Position numbers and translations under genes: made by a program. A stretch of 64,000 nt of DNA, from NCBI GenBank assembly GCA_964405685.1, contig CAYOOP010000008.1, forward strand, positions 5,376 to 69,375, in the 5' to 3' direction. The notes beneath the pieces were generated by a model. The model was not told the DNA's origin, did not search any database, and saw only the letters and a program-made list of their open reading frames with translations. Source of the DNA: CAYOOP01 sp964405685 (GTDB lineage: Bacteria; Pseudomonadota; Alphaproteobacteria; Rickettsiales; SXRF01). Below, piece by piece: positions 45,498 through 53,256 of the stretch. Within the stretch, counting starts at the first letter, position 1. The number at the start of each line of letters is the position of its first letter.

Positions 45498-45654
45498 TGG
45501 CCGTTGCCGCATGCACGGCGGGTTATCCACCGGAGCACCCAAGGGCAATCGCAATGCTTATAAACATGGCACTTATACAGCGGAGGCTGTAGAGGATCGG
45601 CGGATAATGAGAGGGCTGATTAGGGAGTGTCAGAACTTGGTGGAAGAAATATAA
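45409..45654 (+). CDS. HGG-motif small zinc-finger-like protein
   Basis: An 81-residue protein. The first ATG with a ribosome-binding site is 45409 (after GAGGAACAACCC); 45427 is an alternative. MHQCKKCQAKTRKGSLCQSP and the segment CRMHGGLSTGAPKGNRNAY, then KHGTYTAE, form the well-known phage-associated motif with CxxC...C...C-x-M-H-G-G. Genes with this motif often sit just before terminase genes; here it is the last gene of the left module and no terminase follows, so it may be a remnant of a packaging module or have an independent role. Confidence 0.75.
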   Translation: MRSKLKMHQCKKCQAKTRKGSLCQSPAMPNGRCRMHGGLSTGAPKGNRNAYKHGTYTAEAVEDRRIMRGLIRECQNLVEEI

Positions 45655-45706
45655 GAATGTTTGTACTGCGACGTGCTCAGACCAGCGGTAATGATGGTGA
45701 TGATTT

Positions 45707-46027
45707 TCATCTGCCCAAACTATCGAATCCTCTGTTGTTGTTAAAACTATCGTGCCCCACGCGGCCATTATTGTCGGGGCCATTGTAATATGGTGAGGTT
45801 CTATCGTGTGCATAATGATTTGTACCGGTTTGTCCAGTGTGGGGATTGACATTCCCCTGGTATGAGTAGTTGTTCGTTACGGTGTTGTCTGAACCGCTGC
45901 GATAATGGCCTGCAACGTATGTACCGTCTTTACGATGGTAACTTTGTACGTATGTGTCTTTGGCTAATGAGGTAAAGGGTATTAGAGTGACCGCCCCCAA
46001 AGCAATTAAGCGAAGTGTAGTCTTCAT
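45707..46027 (-). CDS. Secreted small protein, YxxKDGTYVxGHYRS family (paralog 1)
   Basis: A 106-residue protein. Residues 1-22 are a signal peptide (LIALGAVTLIPFTSLAKD). Mature residues DTYVQSYHRKDGTYVAGHYR, then SGSDNTVTNNYSYQGNVNPHTGQTGTN are shared almost word for word with 53725-54036; the sequence after the conserved SPYY differs. The domain (KDGTYV.GHYRS..D.T..NNYS..GN.NP.TG..G) is common in bacterial secreted proteins and its role is unknown. It opens the minus-strand side of the cargo and follows phyH by 9 bp, so both are probably on one transcript. Confidence 0.75.
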   Translation of the reverse strand: MKTTLRLIALGAVTLIPFTSLAKDTYVQSYHRKDGTYVAGHYRSGSDNTVTNNYSYQGNVNPHTGQTGTNHYAHDRTSPYYNGPDNNGRVGHDSFNNNRGFDSLGR

Positions 46028-46036
46028 AAAAGCTCC

Positions 46037-46945
46037 TTAAGCTGCTTGTAGATTATGGGATGTTAGGCTCAGTTCTTGGTTGCGAAAATACTCTTTCATG
46101 AGTTCTGTTTGTTGTGGTGTAAGGAAGTCTTCCGCCCCCTTACCATTATGGTCTTCACCATTTAGTAGTGTGATGGGGTCATGCCCATTAACCCATCCGA
46201 GGTTAGGTCTGTGAACGTTGTATCCTATAAGGCGCTGCAGTGCTTCTGGGAAGTGTTTAGCAACTTCGGGTGGGTATGAAAGATACTGGTTCTCGGACTG
46301 ACGTAACCAACCTAAACTGTAGCCGATTGCAATACCGGTTCTAGATACATGAGAAACGTTAGCCCCCCCACCATGGAGTAGTGATGCAGCATAAACCAAC
46401 ACCGAACCGGCAGGCATTTCTGCATAAATAACTTCTTCAGGGGCTGGTAAACGGTCCTCAGGCCACTTATGGCTGCCGGGAACTAGCTGTGTTGCACCGT
46501 TATCCTTAGTGAAGTCACTGTATGCCCAAAGAGCATTAACGATAAATTCAAATGGTTTGTTAGAAATTGGATATAATGCACTGTCAGGGTGAAGTATTTG
46601 CGCTCTTTCTCCAGGGTTAATACGGATGCCTTGTGTAAGGTTAATCTGGTAACCATCACAATTCTTTCCCAGCATATATGCAACCAGTTCGTTTATAAGG
46701 GTGTTAAGCGCCATGCGCTGTACCATGGTTGATTTTGAAAATAGGGCTTCGATCCTTTTTGTCTTATAACCGAAGAAAAGAGCCTCAGAGTTTGGGCGAG
46801 CATCAAAATAAGGTTCAAGCTCACTTTGAAGTTGCAGCACCTCTTTGTTGTTTATAGCGTTTTTAATTATGACATATCCCATACTATCAAACGATTGTAG
46901 GATTTCTTCCTTATTGCTGTGAGTAGCTTCAAAGTAAGTTTGCAT
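46037..46945 (-). CDS. Phytanoyl-CoA dioxygenase (PhyH) family Fe(II)/2-oxoglutarate enzyme
   Basis: A 302-residue protein with ribosome-binding site AGGGGGA. The iron triad is present: His-x-Asp in QILHPDSALYP, distal His in ASLLHGGGANVS, and Arg for 2-oxoglutarate in SRTGIAIGYSLGWLRQ. The fold fits PhyH-type hydroxylases, which oxidise fatty-acyl, alkyl or natural-product substrates. The gene shares a 172-bp divergent promoter region with the capA-like gene, in which a lux-box-like palindrome lies 63-77 bp from this start. From memory, phyH-like genes have been noted beside luxI genes in sphingomonads; this suggests that it changes or supports the signal or a quorum-controlled product. Confidence 0.85.
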   Translation of the reverse strand: MQTYFEATHSNKEEILQSFDSMGYVIIKNAINNKEVLQLQSELEPYFDARPNSEALFFGYKTKRIEALFSKSTMVQRMALNTLINELVAYMLGKNCDGYQINLTQGIRINPGERAQILHPDSALYPISNKPFEFIVNALWAYSDFTKDNGATQLVPGSHKWPEDRLPAPEEVIYAEMPAGSVLVYAASLLHGGGANVSHVSRTGIAIGYSLGWLRQSENQYLSYPPEVAKHFPEALQRLIGYNVHRPNLGWVNGHDPITLLNGEDHNGKGAEDFLTPQQTELMKEYFRNQELSLTSHNLQAA

Positions 46946-47007
46946 TTTAGTCCCCCTAGTTTAGTGATGGATGCATTCAAACCGTTTGATAGACATCAAA
47001 GCAACTA

Positions 47008-47022
47008 CCTACCTGGGTAGGT
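47008..47022. promoter_or_regulatory. Lux-box-like palindrome, copy 1 (phyH / capA promoters)
   Basis: CCTACCTGGGTAGGT, part of the 16-bp palindrome ACCTACC-TG-GGTAGGT (47007-47022). It matches the site at 50056-50070 at 14 of 15 positions. Total length with flanks (20 bp) and symmetry are those of LuxR-family operators. It is 62-77 bp from the phyH start and about 96-111 bp from the capA-like start; TATCAT at 47053-47058 could be the -10 of the latter. Confidence 0.78.
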
Positions 47023-47117
47023 TACTGTGAACAAAATTCAGGGGTAGGGATGTATCATAATGTGACATGCTTCAAATTTAAGAGTCATCTAGTATTAAAA
47101 TAAGACAGGGGATTAAT

Positions 47118-48476
47118 ATGCATAGTGCCATACCATACGTTCCAGCGGATGAGCTTGGATTTACAGGAAAACTTAAACTAAAAGTTGATGGGGTTTGTAA
47201 CGCCGCAAGAGTGTTTAAGTTTTGGAATCGTCCTTATAAAAATGCTGCCACCTCATATGAAGAAATGTCGTTGTTAGACATTTGTTACTGGGTCTATAAA
47301 AATACGAGTCCCATTACCAAGACAGAGAGAGGACAGCGGCCTGAAGCCTTAATCGTAACAGATAAAAGTTTGATCAAGCTACCCTATGATTTCAGAAAGC
47401 ACCATTCACTGACCGTCGGTGCTGCGGGAGATCTAATACAAGCAGAATCACTCAATTATTCAAAAGATATTTTGTATGAGGGGGTAGCAGACCTTTTATT
47501 TAATCAGGATATCTCTTATGCGAGCATGGAGTTCGCTATTAGTGAAGGAGAGCCGGAAAAAGCCCCACTTACAGGGAAGGCATGCCCCGTTGAATATACC
47601 ACCCTGAAACAGTTTGATAACTTCAAAGGTCACAAGGGCAAGGTGTTTGATGTACTACATACCGCCACTAATCATATGTTTGATATTGGTGCTGAGGGAG
47701 TAAAAACCACTCGTAAGGTGCTTGCGCAAGAAGGGATTCTAGATGTGGGCACGAATGGGTCTCGTGAAGAATTAGGACAAGCCAAAATACTCACTAGGTG
47801 TGGCATCAAAGTTGGTTTTGCTTCAGCAGGTTTTGGTCTCAATGGTCATGCGATGCCAGCCGAAGAGAATTATCTTATCAACTACAGTAGATTACTACCC
47901 AAGACATCTGAGCCTGAACTAGACCTGCTAAAGCAGCAAATTGATGATTGTAAAAAACAGGGATGTGATTTTATTATCGCATCATTGCACTGGGGATATG
48001 AATTTGAACTATTCCCACGCAAGCGGCAAGTAGACATCGCACATACACTAGTTGAATGGGGAGCCGATGCCATTCTAGGTCATCACACACATGTAATTCA
48101 GCCAGTAGAATATTACCGCACCCACCGAGATCCTAATCGGGTAGCAGTTATAGCCTATTCTCTAGGAAGCCTAGCTTGGACCTTTTCTGCCCCGCATCTA
48201 ATATTGAGCGCCATTTTGAACCTAAAACTTACTAAAGGTAGCTTTAAGGGTAAAGAAGTGACGTATATTGAAAGTGCTGAAGTTACTCCTGTTTTTCGTA
48301 GTTACGTCAAAGACGGCGATAAGATAGTCACGCGCATCGAAAAGCTTGCATCTTGCCTCGATAAACAAGACGCTACTATCGCTAAGGTTAAGAAGTTCGC
48401 CGATTTGGTGTTGGGAAACTATGGGGCTTCTAACGCTAGTAATACAGCAATCGCAAATTTATCAGAAGCAGCCTAA
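47118..48476 (+). CDS. CapA-family metallophosphatase-like protein
   Basis: A 452-residue protein starting after AGGGGATTAAT. The CapA (poly-gamma-glutamate/PGA_cap) pattern is clear: TATNHMFDIGAEGVKTTRKVL (NH...D.G), CDFIIASLHWGYEFELFPR, and DAILGHHTHVIQPVEYYR (GHxH), then VIAYSLGSLAW. These supply the metal ligands of the calcineurin-like fold. In Bacillus CapA takes part in capsule polymer export; other members act on surface or natural-product substrates. No signal peptide is seen, so it may be cytoplasmic. The TorF-like porin gene begins 5 bp after its stop, so they form a unit under the quorum-type operator. Confidence 0.85.
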   Translation: MHSAIPYVPADELGFTGKLKLKVDGVCNAARVFKFWNRPYKNAATSYEEMSLLDICYWVYKNTSPITKTERGQRPEALIVTDKSLIKLPYDFRKHHSLTVGAAGDLIQAESLNYSKDILYEGVADLLFNQDISYASMEFAISEGEPEKAPLTGKACPVEYTTLKQFDNFKGHKGKVFDVLHTATNHMFDIGAEGVKTTRKVLAQEGILDVGTNGSREELGQAKILTRCGIKVGFASAGFGLNGHAMPAEENYLINYSRLLPKTSEPELDLLKQQIDDCKKQGCDFIIASLHWGYEFELFPRKRQVDIAHTLVEWGADAILGHHTHVIQPVEYYRTHRDPNRVAVIAYSLGSLAWTFSAPHLILSAILNLKLTKGSFKGKEVTYIESAEVTPVFRSYVKDGDKIVTRIEKLASCLDKQDATIAKVKKFADLVLGNYGASNASNTAIANLSEAA

Positions 48477-48481
48477 CAGTT

Positions 48482-49204
48482 ATGTATATACGCGTGGTTA
48501 TCGGTTTGCTATTGGCGTGCTTTGTTTATGAAGCTAACGCTTCAACTACCTTTGGGGATTTTACTTTAATCAACAAGGCGGCATTCTTTTCGGAATACTA
48601 CACACGTGGGCTCTCACAAACTCGTGAGCGTCCAGCCCCCCAGTTAACCTCTATCGTTTCCCATAAATCTGGAATTTATGGTGGGTTTTTTATTTCAAGA
48701 GTTGAGTTTGCTGACGGAGATCAGGCAGATCAAGAGTTGGATTACGTGCTTGCCTATAATGATACAGTTGATAAATTGAACTACAGAGTTGGCGCAATCT
48801 ATTATACCTTTCCTAGTTCAGACCCATCTTTAAACTATGATTTCATAGAAGCTGATTTGGGGTTGGGCTATGATTTTGGGTGGATTTACTCAGAAGTATC
48901 TTTAAATGCCTCGCCAAATCACTTCTTATCAAGCGGCCCTAGCAGGTATGCAAAATTGCAGGCACGAATACCCTTGGATCGATGGACACTCAAAGGGTAT
49001 ATTGCACACAGACATATTCACAATAATGTGGCATTTTCTAACATTCCAGACGCGTTTGATTGGGAACTTGGGTTTGAATACAGGCTCATAGAAAATACGG
49101 ATCTAATCGTGAGATATGTAGATTCATCTTTTACCAACCGGGAATGTTTTAACACTCATTATTGCAGTGAGAGGCTAATTGTGGGGGTAAGCTATACGTT
49201 TTGA
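48482..49204 (+). CDS. TorF-like putative outer-membrane porin
   Basis: A 240-residue protein. Residues 1-20 form a signal peptide (YIRVVIGLLLACFVYEANA). The mature part is made of alternating amphipathic strands with aromatic girdles and ends in VGVSYTF, with the terminal phenylalanine that outer-membrane barrels need for assembly. FSEYYTRGLSQTRERPAPQ at the start is typical of the TorF/TIGR02001 family, whose members are small 8- to 10-strand channels of unknown substrate. It follows the capA-like gene by 5 bp, so the two are co-expressed. It may release the product or signal of the cargo pathway. Confidence 0.8.
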   Translation: MYIRVVIGLLLACFVYEANASTTFGDFTLINKAAFFSEYYTRGLSQTRERPAPQLTSIVSHKSGIYGGFFISRVEFADGDQADQELDYVLAYNDTVDKLNYRVGAIYYTFPSSDPSLNYDFIEADLGLGYDFGWIYSEVSLNASPNHFLSSGPSRYAKLQARIPLDRWTLKGYIAHRHIHNNVAFSNIPDAFDWELGFEYRLIENTDLIVRYVDSSFTNRECFNTHYCSERLIVGVSYTF

Positions 49205-49299
49205 TATTTGTACTAGTTTATTAACCAGATAGCCCTTCATCAGAAGGTGTATATGATGTACAATAGGCAGGGTGTCTCACTGAAACCAGTAGTTATGAT

Positions 49300-50064
49300 A
49301 TGGACGTTATTGAGAAGTTTATAGTTCAGTCTAATGAGGCTAAATCTCAAGAAGAGGTTTTTACCCTTTTTTGTGAAGTTTTGGGACAGCTAGGATATGA
49401 CAGTGTTGTTTATAGCCTTTTGACAGATCACGTTGAACTTAACAGAAAAGCTGGGCACGGGGTGATGTGTAACTATCCAACGGACTGGATGGATTACTAC
49501 ACCAAACAAAACTACCTCTCAATTGATCCTGTTATTGATAATGCTTTTAAAACATCATCTCCCTACACCTGGCAGCAGCTTATTGATCAGAAAGCGTGTT
49601 CTGATAAGCAACAACGAATTTTAGAAGAATCACGGGAGGCTAAATTGTTGGATGGTGCTGCTGTGGCCATTTATGGTCCAAAGTTCGAAATAGCTGGTGT
49701 CGGCTTAGCAAGTACAACAGGAGGAATTAATCCGGATAAAAATCTTCTTTCCGTTATTAAAGCACTAGCAACGCAATTTCACATGGCTTACTCTGAACTG
49801 GACAGCAATAGGTCTCCCAAAGCGGAGCCTTATTTGGTTAGGTTAACTCCCAAAGAGAAAGAAATTCTTTCGTGGAGTGCCGAGGGAAAAAGCATTCCCG
49901 TCATTGCGAGTATACTGAGCATTACTGATAACTCAGTTAAATTTCACCTAAAAAACATATACAGCAAGCTAAACGTTGTGGATAGGACACAGGCGGTTGT
50001 TAAAGCAATCTACATGGGACTGATTTGTCCATCACATCTTCGGTGTTTTAAACACCCTACCTAG
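49300..50064 (+). CDS. LuxR-family acyl-homoserine-lactone receptor
   Basis: A 254-residue regulator. The autoinducer domain retains all key ligand residues at the TraR spacing: Trp63, Tyr67, Asp76, Pro77, Trp91 and Gly119. The C-terminal GerE helix-turn-helix (about residues 185-245) is LTPKEKEILSWSAEGKSIPV, then SILSITDNSVKFHLKNIYSK, with the conserved Glu, Leu and Gly. It should bind an acyl-homoserine lactone and control nearby promoters. Its stop codon TAG lies within the lux-box-like palindrome (50056-50070) that precedes luxI, so gene end and operator are fused. TACAAT at 49259-49264 is a possible -10. Confidence 0.93.
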   Translation: MDVIEKFIVQSNEAKSQEEVFTLFCEVLGQLGYDSVVYSLLTDHVELNRKAGHGVMCNYPTDWMDYYTKQNYLSIDPVIDNAFKTSSPYTWQQLIDQKACSDKQQRILEESREAKLLDGAAVAIYGPKFEIAGVGLASTTGGINPDKNLLSVIKALATQFHMAYSELDSNRSPKAEPYLVRLTPKEKEILSWSAEGKSIPVIASILSITDNSVKFHLKNIYSKLNVVDRTQAVVKAIYMGLICPSHLRCFKHPT

Positions 50065-50070
50065 GTAGGT
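50056..50070. promoter_or_regulatory. Lux-box-like palindrome, copy 2 (luxI promoter)
   Basis: CCTACCTAGGTAGGT; the perfect palindrome is CCTACCTAGGTAGG (50056-50069). It overlaps the stop codon of the luxR gene and lies 66-80 bp before the luxI ATG, the usual place for an operator of autoinducing luxI. It matches copy 1 at 14 of 15 bases. Confidence 0.8.
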
Positions 50071-50135
50071 AGCTAGCAAGCATTTTGATATTCGTGCATC
50101 TGATGTGTACCAAGCCAATACTATCAGGATTGCAT

Positions 50136-50807
50136 ATGATCGATTGCTTCAATATTAGAAACTGCCATTTGTTCCCCGGTAACGTTTTAGCATCACAGTT
50201 CCAGCTGAGATACCGCAGTAACATTGAGCGCCAAGCCTGGGACGTTCCATTCTGGGAAGAGCTCGAATACGATACGTATGACAATCCTGCTACCACATAT
50301 TTTACCTGGCGAGATGAGAATGATGTGGTTCGTGGCTGTGCACGTTTATACCCAACAGATCGTCCGTACATGCTTCTTGAGGCATTTTCCCATTTAGTAA
50401 CCCAATGGACACTTCCTACTAATGATATGACTGTCTGGGAAGGCAGCAGATTATGCGTTGATAAAGATCTGCCACCTGAAACGCGTAAGCGTATAATTCA
50501 TGAACTTGCGCTCGGTTATTTGGAGTTCGCTTTAGAGAAGGGCATCAAAAAAATCATAGGAGTAATGCTGCCAGCCTATTGGCGCGGGGTATACATGAAT
50601 GCAGGTTGGATGCCTGAATGGTATGGAGAGATAACCAAACTCCCCAATGGGGACAGAGTCAGAACTGGGGGGTTGCCGGTCTCTCAGCAAGTGCTTGAAA
50701 GCGTGCGTTACACAACCGGTATCTTTGAAAATGTACTCTACTTTGGCAACAATGACTCTAACAGCAGTAACACAAAAAGGAAAAATAAGCATGGCGAAGC
50801 AGCATAA
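50136..50807 (+). CDS. Acyl-homoserine-lactone synthase (LuxI family)
   Basis: A 223-residue enzyme starting at ATG 50136 behind AGGATTGCAT; the open frame begins at 50085 but that part lacks family features. The LuxI catalytic set is nearly complete: Arg25, Trp35, Glu44, Asp46, Asp49, Arg70 and Glu102/Arg105 (MTVWEGSRLCVD) correspond to Arg24, Trp34, Glu43, Asp45, Asp48, Arg69, Glu100 and Arg103; the usual Phe28 is Asn29. It makes an acyl-homoserine lactone from SAM and acyl-ACP or acyl-CoA. The acyl chain cannot be read. Its last codons overlap the next gene by 17 bp. Confidence 0.92.
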   Translation: MIDCFNIRNCHLFPGNVLASQFQLRYRSNIERQAWDVPFWEELEYDTYDNPATTYFTWRDENDVVRGCARLYPTDRPYMLLEAFSHLVTQWTLPTNDMTVWEGSRLCVDKDLPPETRKRIIHELALGYLEFALEKGIKKIIGVMLPAYWRGVYMNAGWMPEWYGEITKLPNGDRVRTGGLPVSQQVLESVRYTTGIFENVLYFGNNDSNSSNTKRKNKHGEAA

Positions 50808-51114
50808 TAATAAGAAAAAATACTCAAATGATGATTACCCAGATGAAGACAAGATACACCGGTTTATTTTGTGCCTATACTATTTGAACCAAGAGGCTGA
50901 ACGAGAGAATCTGTCAGGAATATCGAACGCCATTCGTCATACGATTCACACTATCGAAAACAATGAAATTCAAGACTTGGAGCAGTATACACTTCACAAA
51001 GTAGTACGCGAGACCTCCTATTATGCGCTGGAGTTCTTGAATAAGTTCTCGTCTTTATCAAAGGAACGGCAGAGAGCGCTCGCCTTTATTTTGGATGATG
51101 ACATCCCTCTATAG
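50791..51114 (+). CDS. Small hypothetical protein coupled to luxI, 107 aa
   Basis: Starts at ATG 50791, inside the last 17 bp of luxI, with AAAAAGGA as ribosome-binding site, so its translation is coupled to luxI. The first 20 residues are Lys/Asn/Asp-rich (QHNNKKKYSNDDYPDEDK); the rest is helical with leucine-type heptads (FILCLYYLNQEAERENLSGI, LHKVVRETSYYALEFLNKFS). There is no signal peptide. I do not recognise the family. Because it is locked to luxI, it may adjust the synthase or the receptor, or be part of the response; that is inference. Confidence 0.65.
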   Translation: MAKQHNNKKKYSNDDYPDEDKIHRFILCLYYLNQEAERENLSGISNAIRHTIHTIENNEIQDLEQYTLHKVVRETSYYALEFLNKFSSLSKERQRALAFILDDDIPL

Positions 51115-51178
51115 GCTGAGTGTCACTAATACAGAGTTAGCAAGCCAGAAAAGATGTCATCAAGAAATGAGGTTGAGC

Positions 51179-51253
51179 ATGAAAAAGAAGATTCACAAAC
51201 GTTATCATTCTCTGGGAGCAAATCGACCCAGCGGTAGTAGCGTTCATTTTTAA
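51179..51253 (+). CDS. Possible 24-residue basic peptide
   Basis: A very short open frame (ATG 51179 to TAA 51253) with a weak GAGG-like ribosome-binding site at about 51168-51172. It reads MKKKIHKRYHSLGANRPSGS followed by four more residues. The gap between the luxI-coupled gene and the thiolase gene is otherwise empty. It could be chance. Confidence 0.25.
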   Translation: MKKKIHKRYHSLGANRPSGSSVHF

Positions 51254-51323
51254 TCAGCCAATTATCGATGGATGTGAACATAACTAGTCCTTAATGGGTC
51301 CATTAGTAGTGCAAGTTAGTCAA

Positions 51324-52508
51324 ATGAGCAATAAATCAGTTGTTATCGTAAATGCAGTTAGAACGCCAATAGGGGCTTTTAATGGAGCGCTTAAACAGAT
51401 ACCTGTACACAAGTTAGGCCAGTCTGTTATCTCTGAACTGTTGACCCGTACCAGAGTGAATGGCAGCGAGGTCTCTGAAGTAATTCTGGGCCAAATAATG
51501 ACCGCTAATACTGGCCCTAATCCTGCTCGGCAGGCCGCTATCGCTGCTGGTTTACCTGAGGAAGTGCCTGCTTATGGAATCAATCAGCTATGTGGTTCAG
51601 GATTGCGTGCAATATGTCTTGGATATCAGGCCATTAAAAGCGGCGACTCAGAGATAGTGATTGCAGGTGGACAGGAGAACATGACAAGGTCTCCCCACGC
51701 GTTTCCAATGCGTGATCCTTCTCATAACGGAAGCGCTAAATTTATAGATACAATGCAACATGATGCACTTATTGATCCGTTTTATAACATCCACATGGTC
51801 CTTACAGCGGAGAATATAGCAAGAAAATTTAGTATCTCGAGAGAGGAGCAAGATGAGTTTGCAGCGGTTTCTCAAAATAAATGTGAGATGGCCAGAAAAA
51901 AGGGGAAGTTCGTCGATGAAATGGTATCTGTATCATACACGGACGGAAGGTTAACAAAGACCGTTGAGGAAGATGAGTTTCCAAGAGGAGGGGTTACAAA
52001 AGAAAAGCTCTCTTCTCTAAGACCAGCACTGCTTCGGGAAAGTACGATTACCGCTGGCAACTCGTCTGGGATAGGAGACGGAGCATCTGCAGTTATGCTT
52101 ATGTCGCGTGAAGAAGCAGATAAGCGTGGATTGGAGCCTTTGGCGGAAATTAAATCTTGGGCAGAAATGGGAGTAAATCCCTCCTTAATGGGTACCGGTC
52201 CTGTACCGGCAAGTATTAAGGCTCTAGCGAAAGCTGGGTGGATTGTAGATGAATTAGATTTAATTGAAGCGAACGAGGCATTTGCTTCCCAAGCCATTTA
52301 CGTTAACCGCATGATGAAGTGGAATTTGGACAAGGTGAACGTTAACGGCGGCGCTATAGCGCTAGGACACCCTTTTGGTGCCTCAGGCGCACGCATAATG
52401 ACTAGCCTTTTATATGAAATGAAGCGTAGAGATTCAAAAAAAGCTTTGGCTACCCTGTGCATAGGCGGAGGTATGGGAATCGCTATGTGTGTTGAGAGAA
52501 GTGTATAA
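51324..52508 (+). CDS. Acetyl-CoA acetyltransferase (thiolase)
   Basis: A 394-residue thiolase from ATG 51324 (MSNKSVVIVNAVRTPIG); an in-frame ATG at 51294 adds 10 residues. The nucleophile Cys is in INQLCGSGLRAICLGYQ, the His in GGAIALGHPFGASGAR, and the second Cys in LATLCIGGGMGIAM. NSSGIGDGASAVMLMS and LIEANEAFASQAI are family motifs. It joins or splits acyl-CoA units (acetoacetyl-CoA type). In the cargo it could supply or trim the acyl chain used by LuxI or by a product pathway with the PhyH-like enzyme. The gene is AT-rich like the rest of the cargo. Confidence 0.93.
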   Translation: MSNKSVVIVNAVRTPIGAFNGALKQIPVHKLGQSVISELLTRTRVNGSEVSEVILGQIMTANTGPNPARQAAIAAGLPEEVPAYGINQLCGSGLRAICLGYQAIKSGDSEIVIAGGQENMTRSPHAFPMRDPSHNGSAKFIDTMQHDALIDPFYNIHMVLTAENIARKFSISREEQDEFAAVSQNKCEMARKKGKFVDEMVSVSYTDGRLTKTVEEDEFPRGGVTKEKLSSLRPALLRESTITAGNSSGIGDGASAVMLMSREEADKRGLEPLAEIKSWAEMGVNPSLMGTGPVPASIKALAKAGWIVDELDLIEANEAFASQAIYVNRMMKWNLDKVNVNGGAIALGHPFGASGARIMTSLLYEMKRRDSKKALATLCIGGGMGIAMCVERSV

Positions 52509-52549
52509 AAAACTTCCATTTTGCTCTTGTGTCAACTAAAGCAAGACGG

Positions 52550-52978
52550 ATGTCAGACCCGTTGTATACACCCACCGATATCGATATTTGTATTGGTCAA
52601 CGAATTAAGATCAGCCGTAAAATGTCTCGCCTGAAGCAGGGCGAATTAGCTGATCTACTTGGTGTTAGCTATCAGCAGTTACAAAAATATGAGAAGGGTA
52701 CTAATAGGATTAGCGCATGGCGGCTGTATAAATGTTCAGAGGTGCTGAAGGTACCATTGTACTACTTCTTTGAAGGACTATCTGAAGTAAAAACGCAGTG
52801 CGACAATCGAACCGGTTTGTTGGATCTTTCATTGCAAGAAATGCAGCTGTTGAAAGACTTTTCTTCCATTTCTTCTCCTAAGGTTCGCTCTTCCATTAAT
52901 GAGCTTGTTCGGGGAATAGCTGGGACATCAAATACAGTAATAGATATCGAGGGTTTCCAAAAAGCGCGTTCGAGCTAG
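52550..52978 (+). CDS. XRE-family transcriptional regulator
   Basis: A 142-residue protein from ATG 52550; a GTG at 52529 is an alternative start. Residues 15-70 are a Cro/cI-type helix-turn-helix: IGQRIKISRKMSRLKQGELA, then DLLGVSYQQLQKYEKGTNRI and SAWRLYKCSEVL. The rest is helical and may dimerise. Regulators of exactly this layout are common in alphaproteobacteria, both in chromosomes and in islands. It starts 41 bp after the thiolase stop, so may be co-transcribed, and its stop overlaps the stop of the convergent secreted-protein gene by 4 bp. It may control element or cargo genes. Confidence 0.88.
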   Translation: MSDPLYTPTDIDICIGQRIKISRKMSRLKQGELADLLGVSYQQLQKYEKGTNRISAWRLYKCSEVLKVPLYYFFEGLSEVKTQCDNRTGLLDLSLQEMQLLKDFSSISSPKVRSSINELVRGIAGTSNTVIDIEGFQKARSS

Positions 52979-53256
52979 TTTAGAAGCCTTTTTTTATATG
53001 CATGAATCATTTGTTCAGTAATGTCACTCTCGTAGCAAATGGGGGAATGTCCACCAGGTTTGCTATAAGCACTTCTAGCACCGCACTTGCTACCATTTCT
53101 TGCAATATTATAAGGGCATGGACACCTACCCGCGTAAGATGCTACCGAATCAGCAATTATCTGCCTCTTAATTTTTAAATCATTATTATCTGCGGCCCAA
53201 AGGGAGCTGCTAAAAGATATGGATAATACAGCAGCATAGGATAATATTTTTATCAT
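52975..53256 (-). CDS. Small secreted cysteine-containing protein
   Basis: A 93-residue protein with signal peptide at residues 1-21 (IKILSYAAVLSISFSSSLWA). The mature part has RCPCPYNIARNGSKCGARSA, then YSKPGGHSPICYESDIT, with four Cys likely to form disulfides. This CPCPY-C-GxRSAYSxPGG pattern is a widespread family of small exported proteins, often beside competence- or nuclease-related genes; its activity is unknown to me. Its ATG overlaps the stop of the preceding membrane-protein gene by 4 bp. It is the last gene of a three-gene unit. Confidence 0.75.
   Translation of the reverse strand: MIKILSYAAVLSISFSSSLWAADNNDLKIKRQIIADSVASYAGRCPCPYNIARNGSKCGARSAYSKPGGHSPICYESDITEQMIHAYKKRLLN

Noticed and set aside
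50085..50135. Longer luxI start at 50085
   Set aside because: The 17 extra residues are not LuxI-like and the ATG at 50136 has a ribosome-binding site and correct spacing to the catalytic residues.
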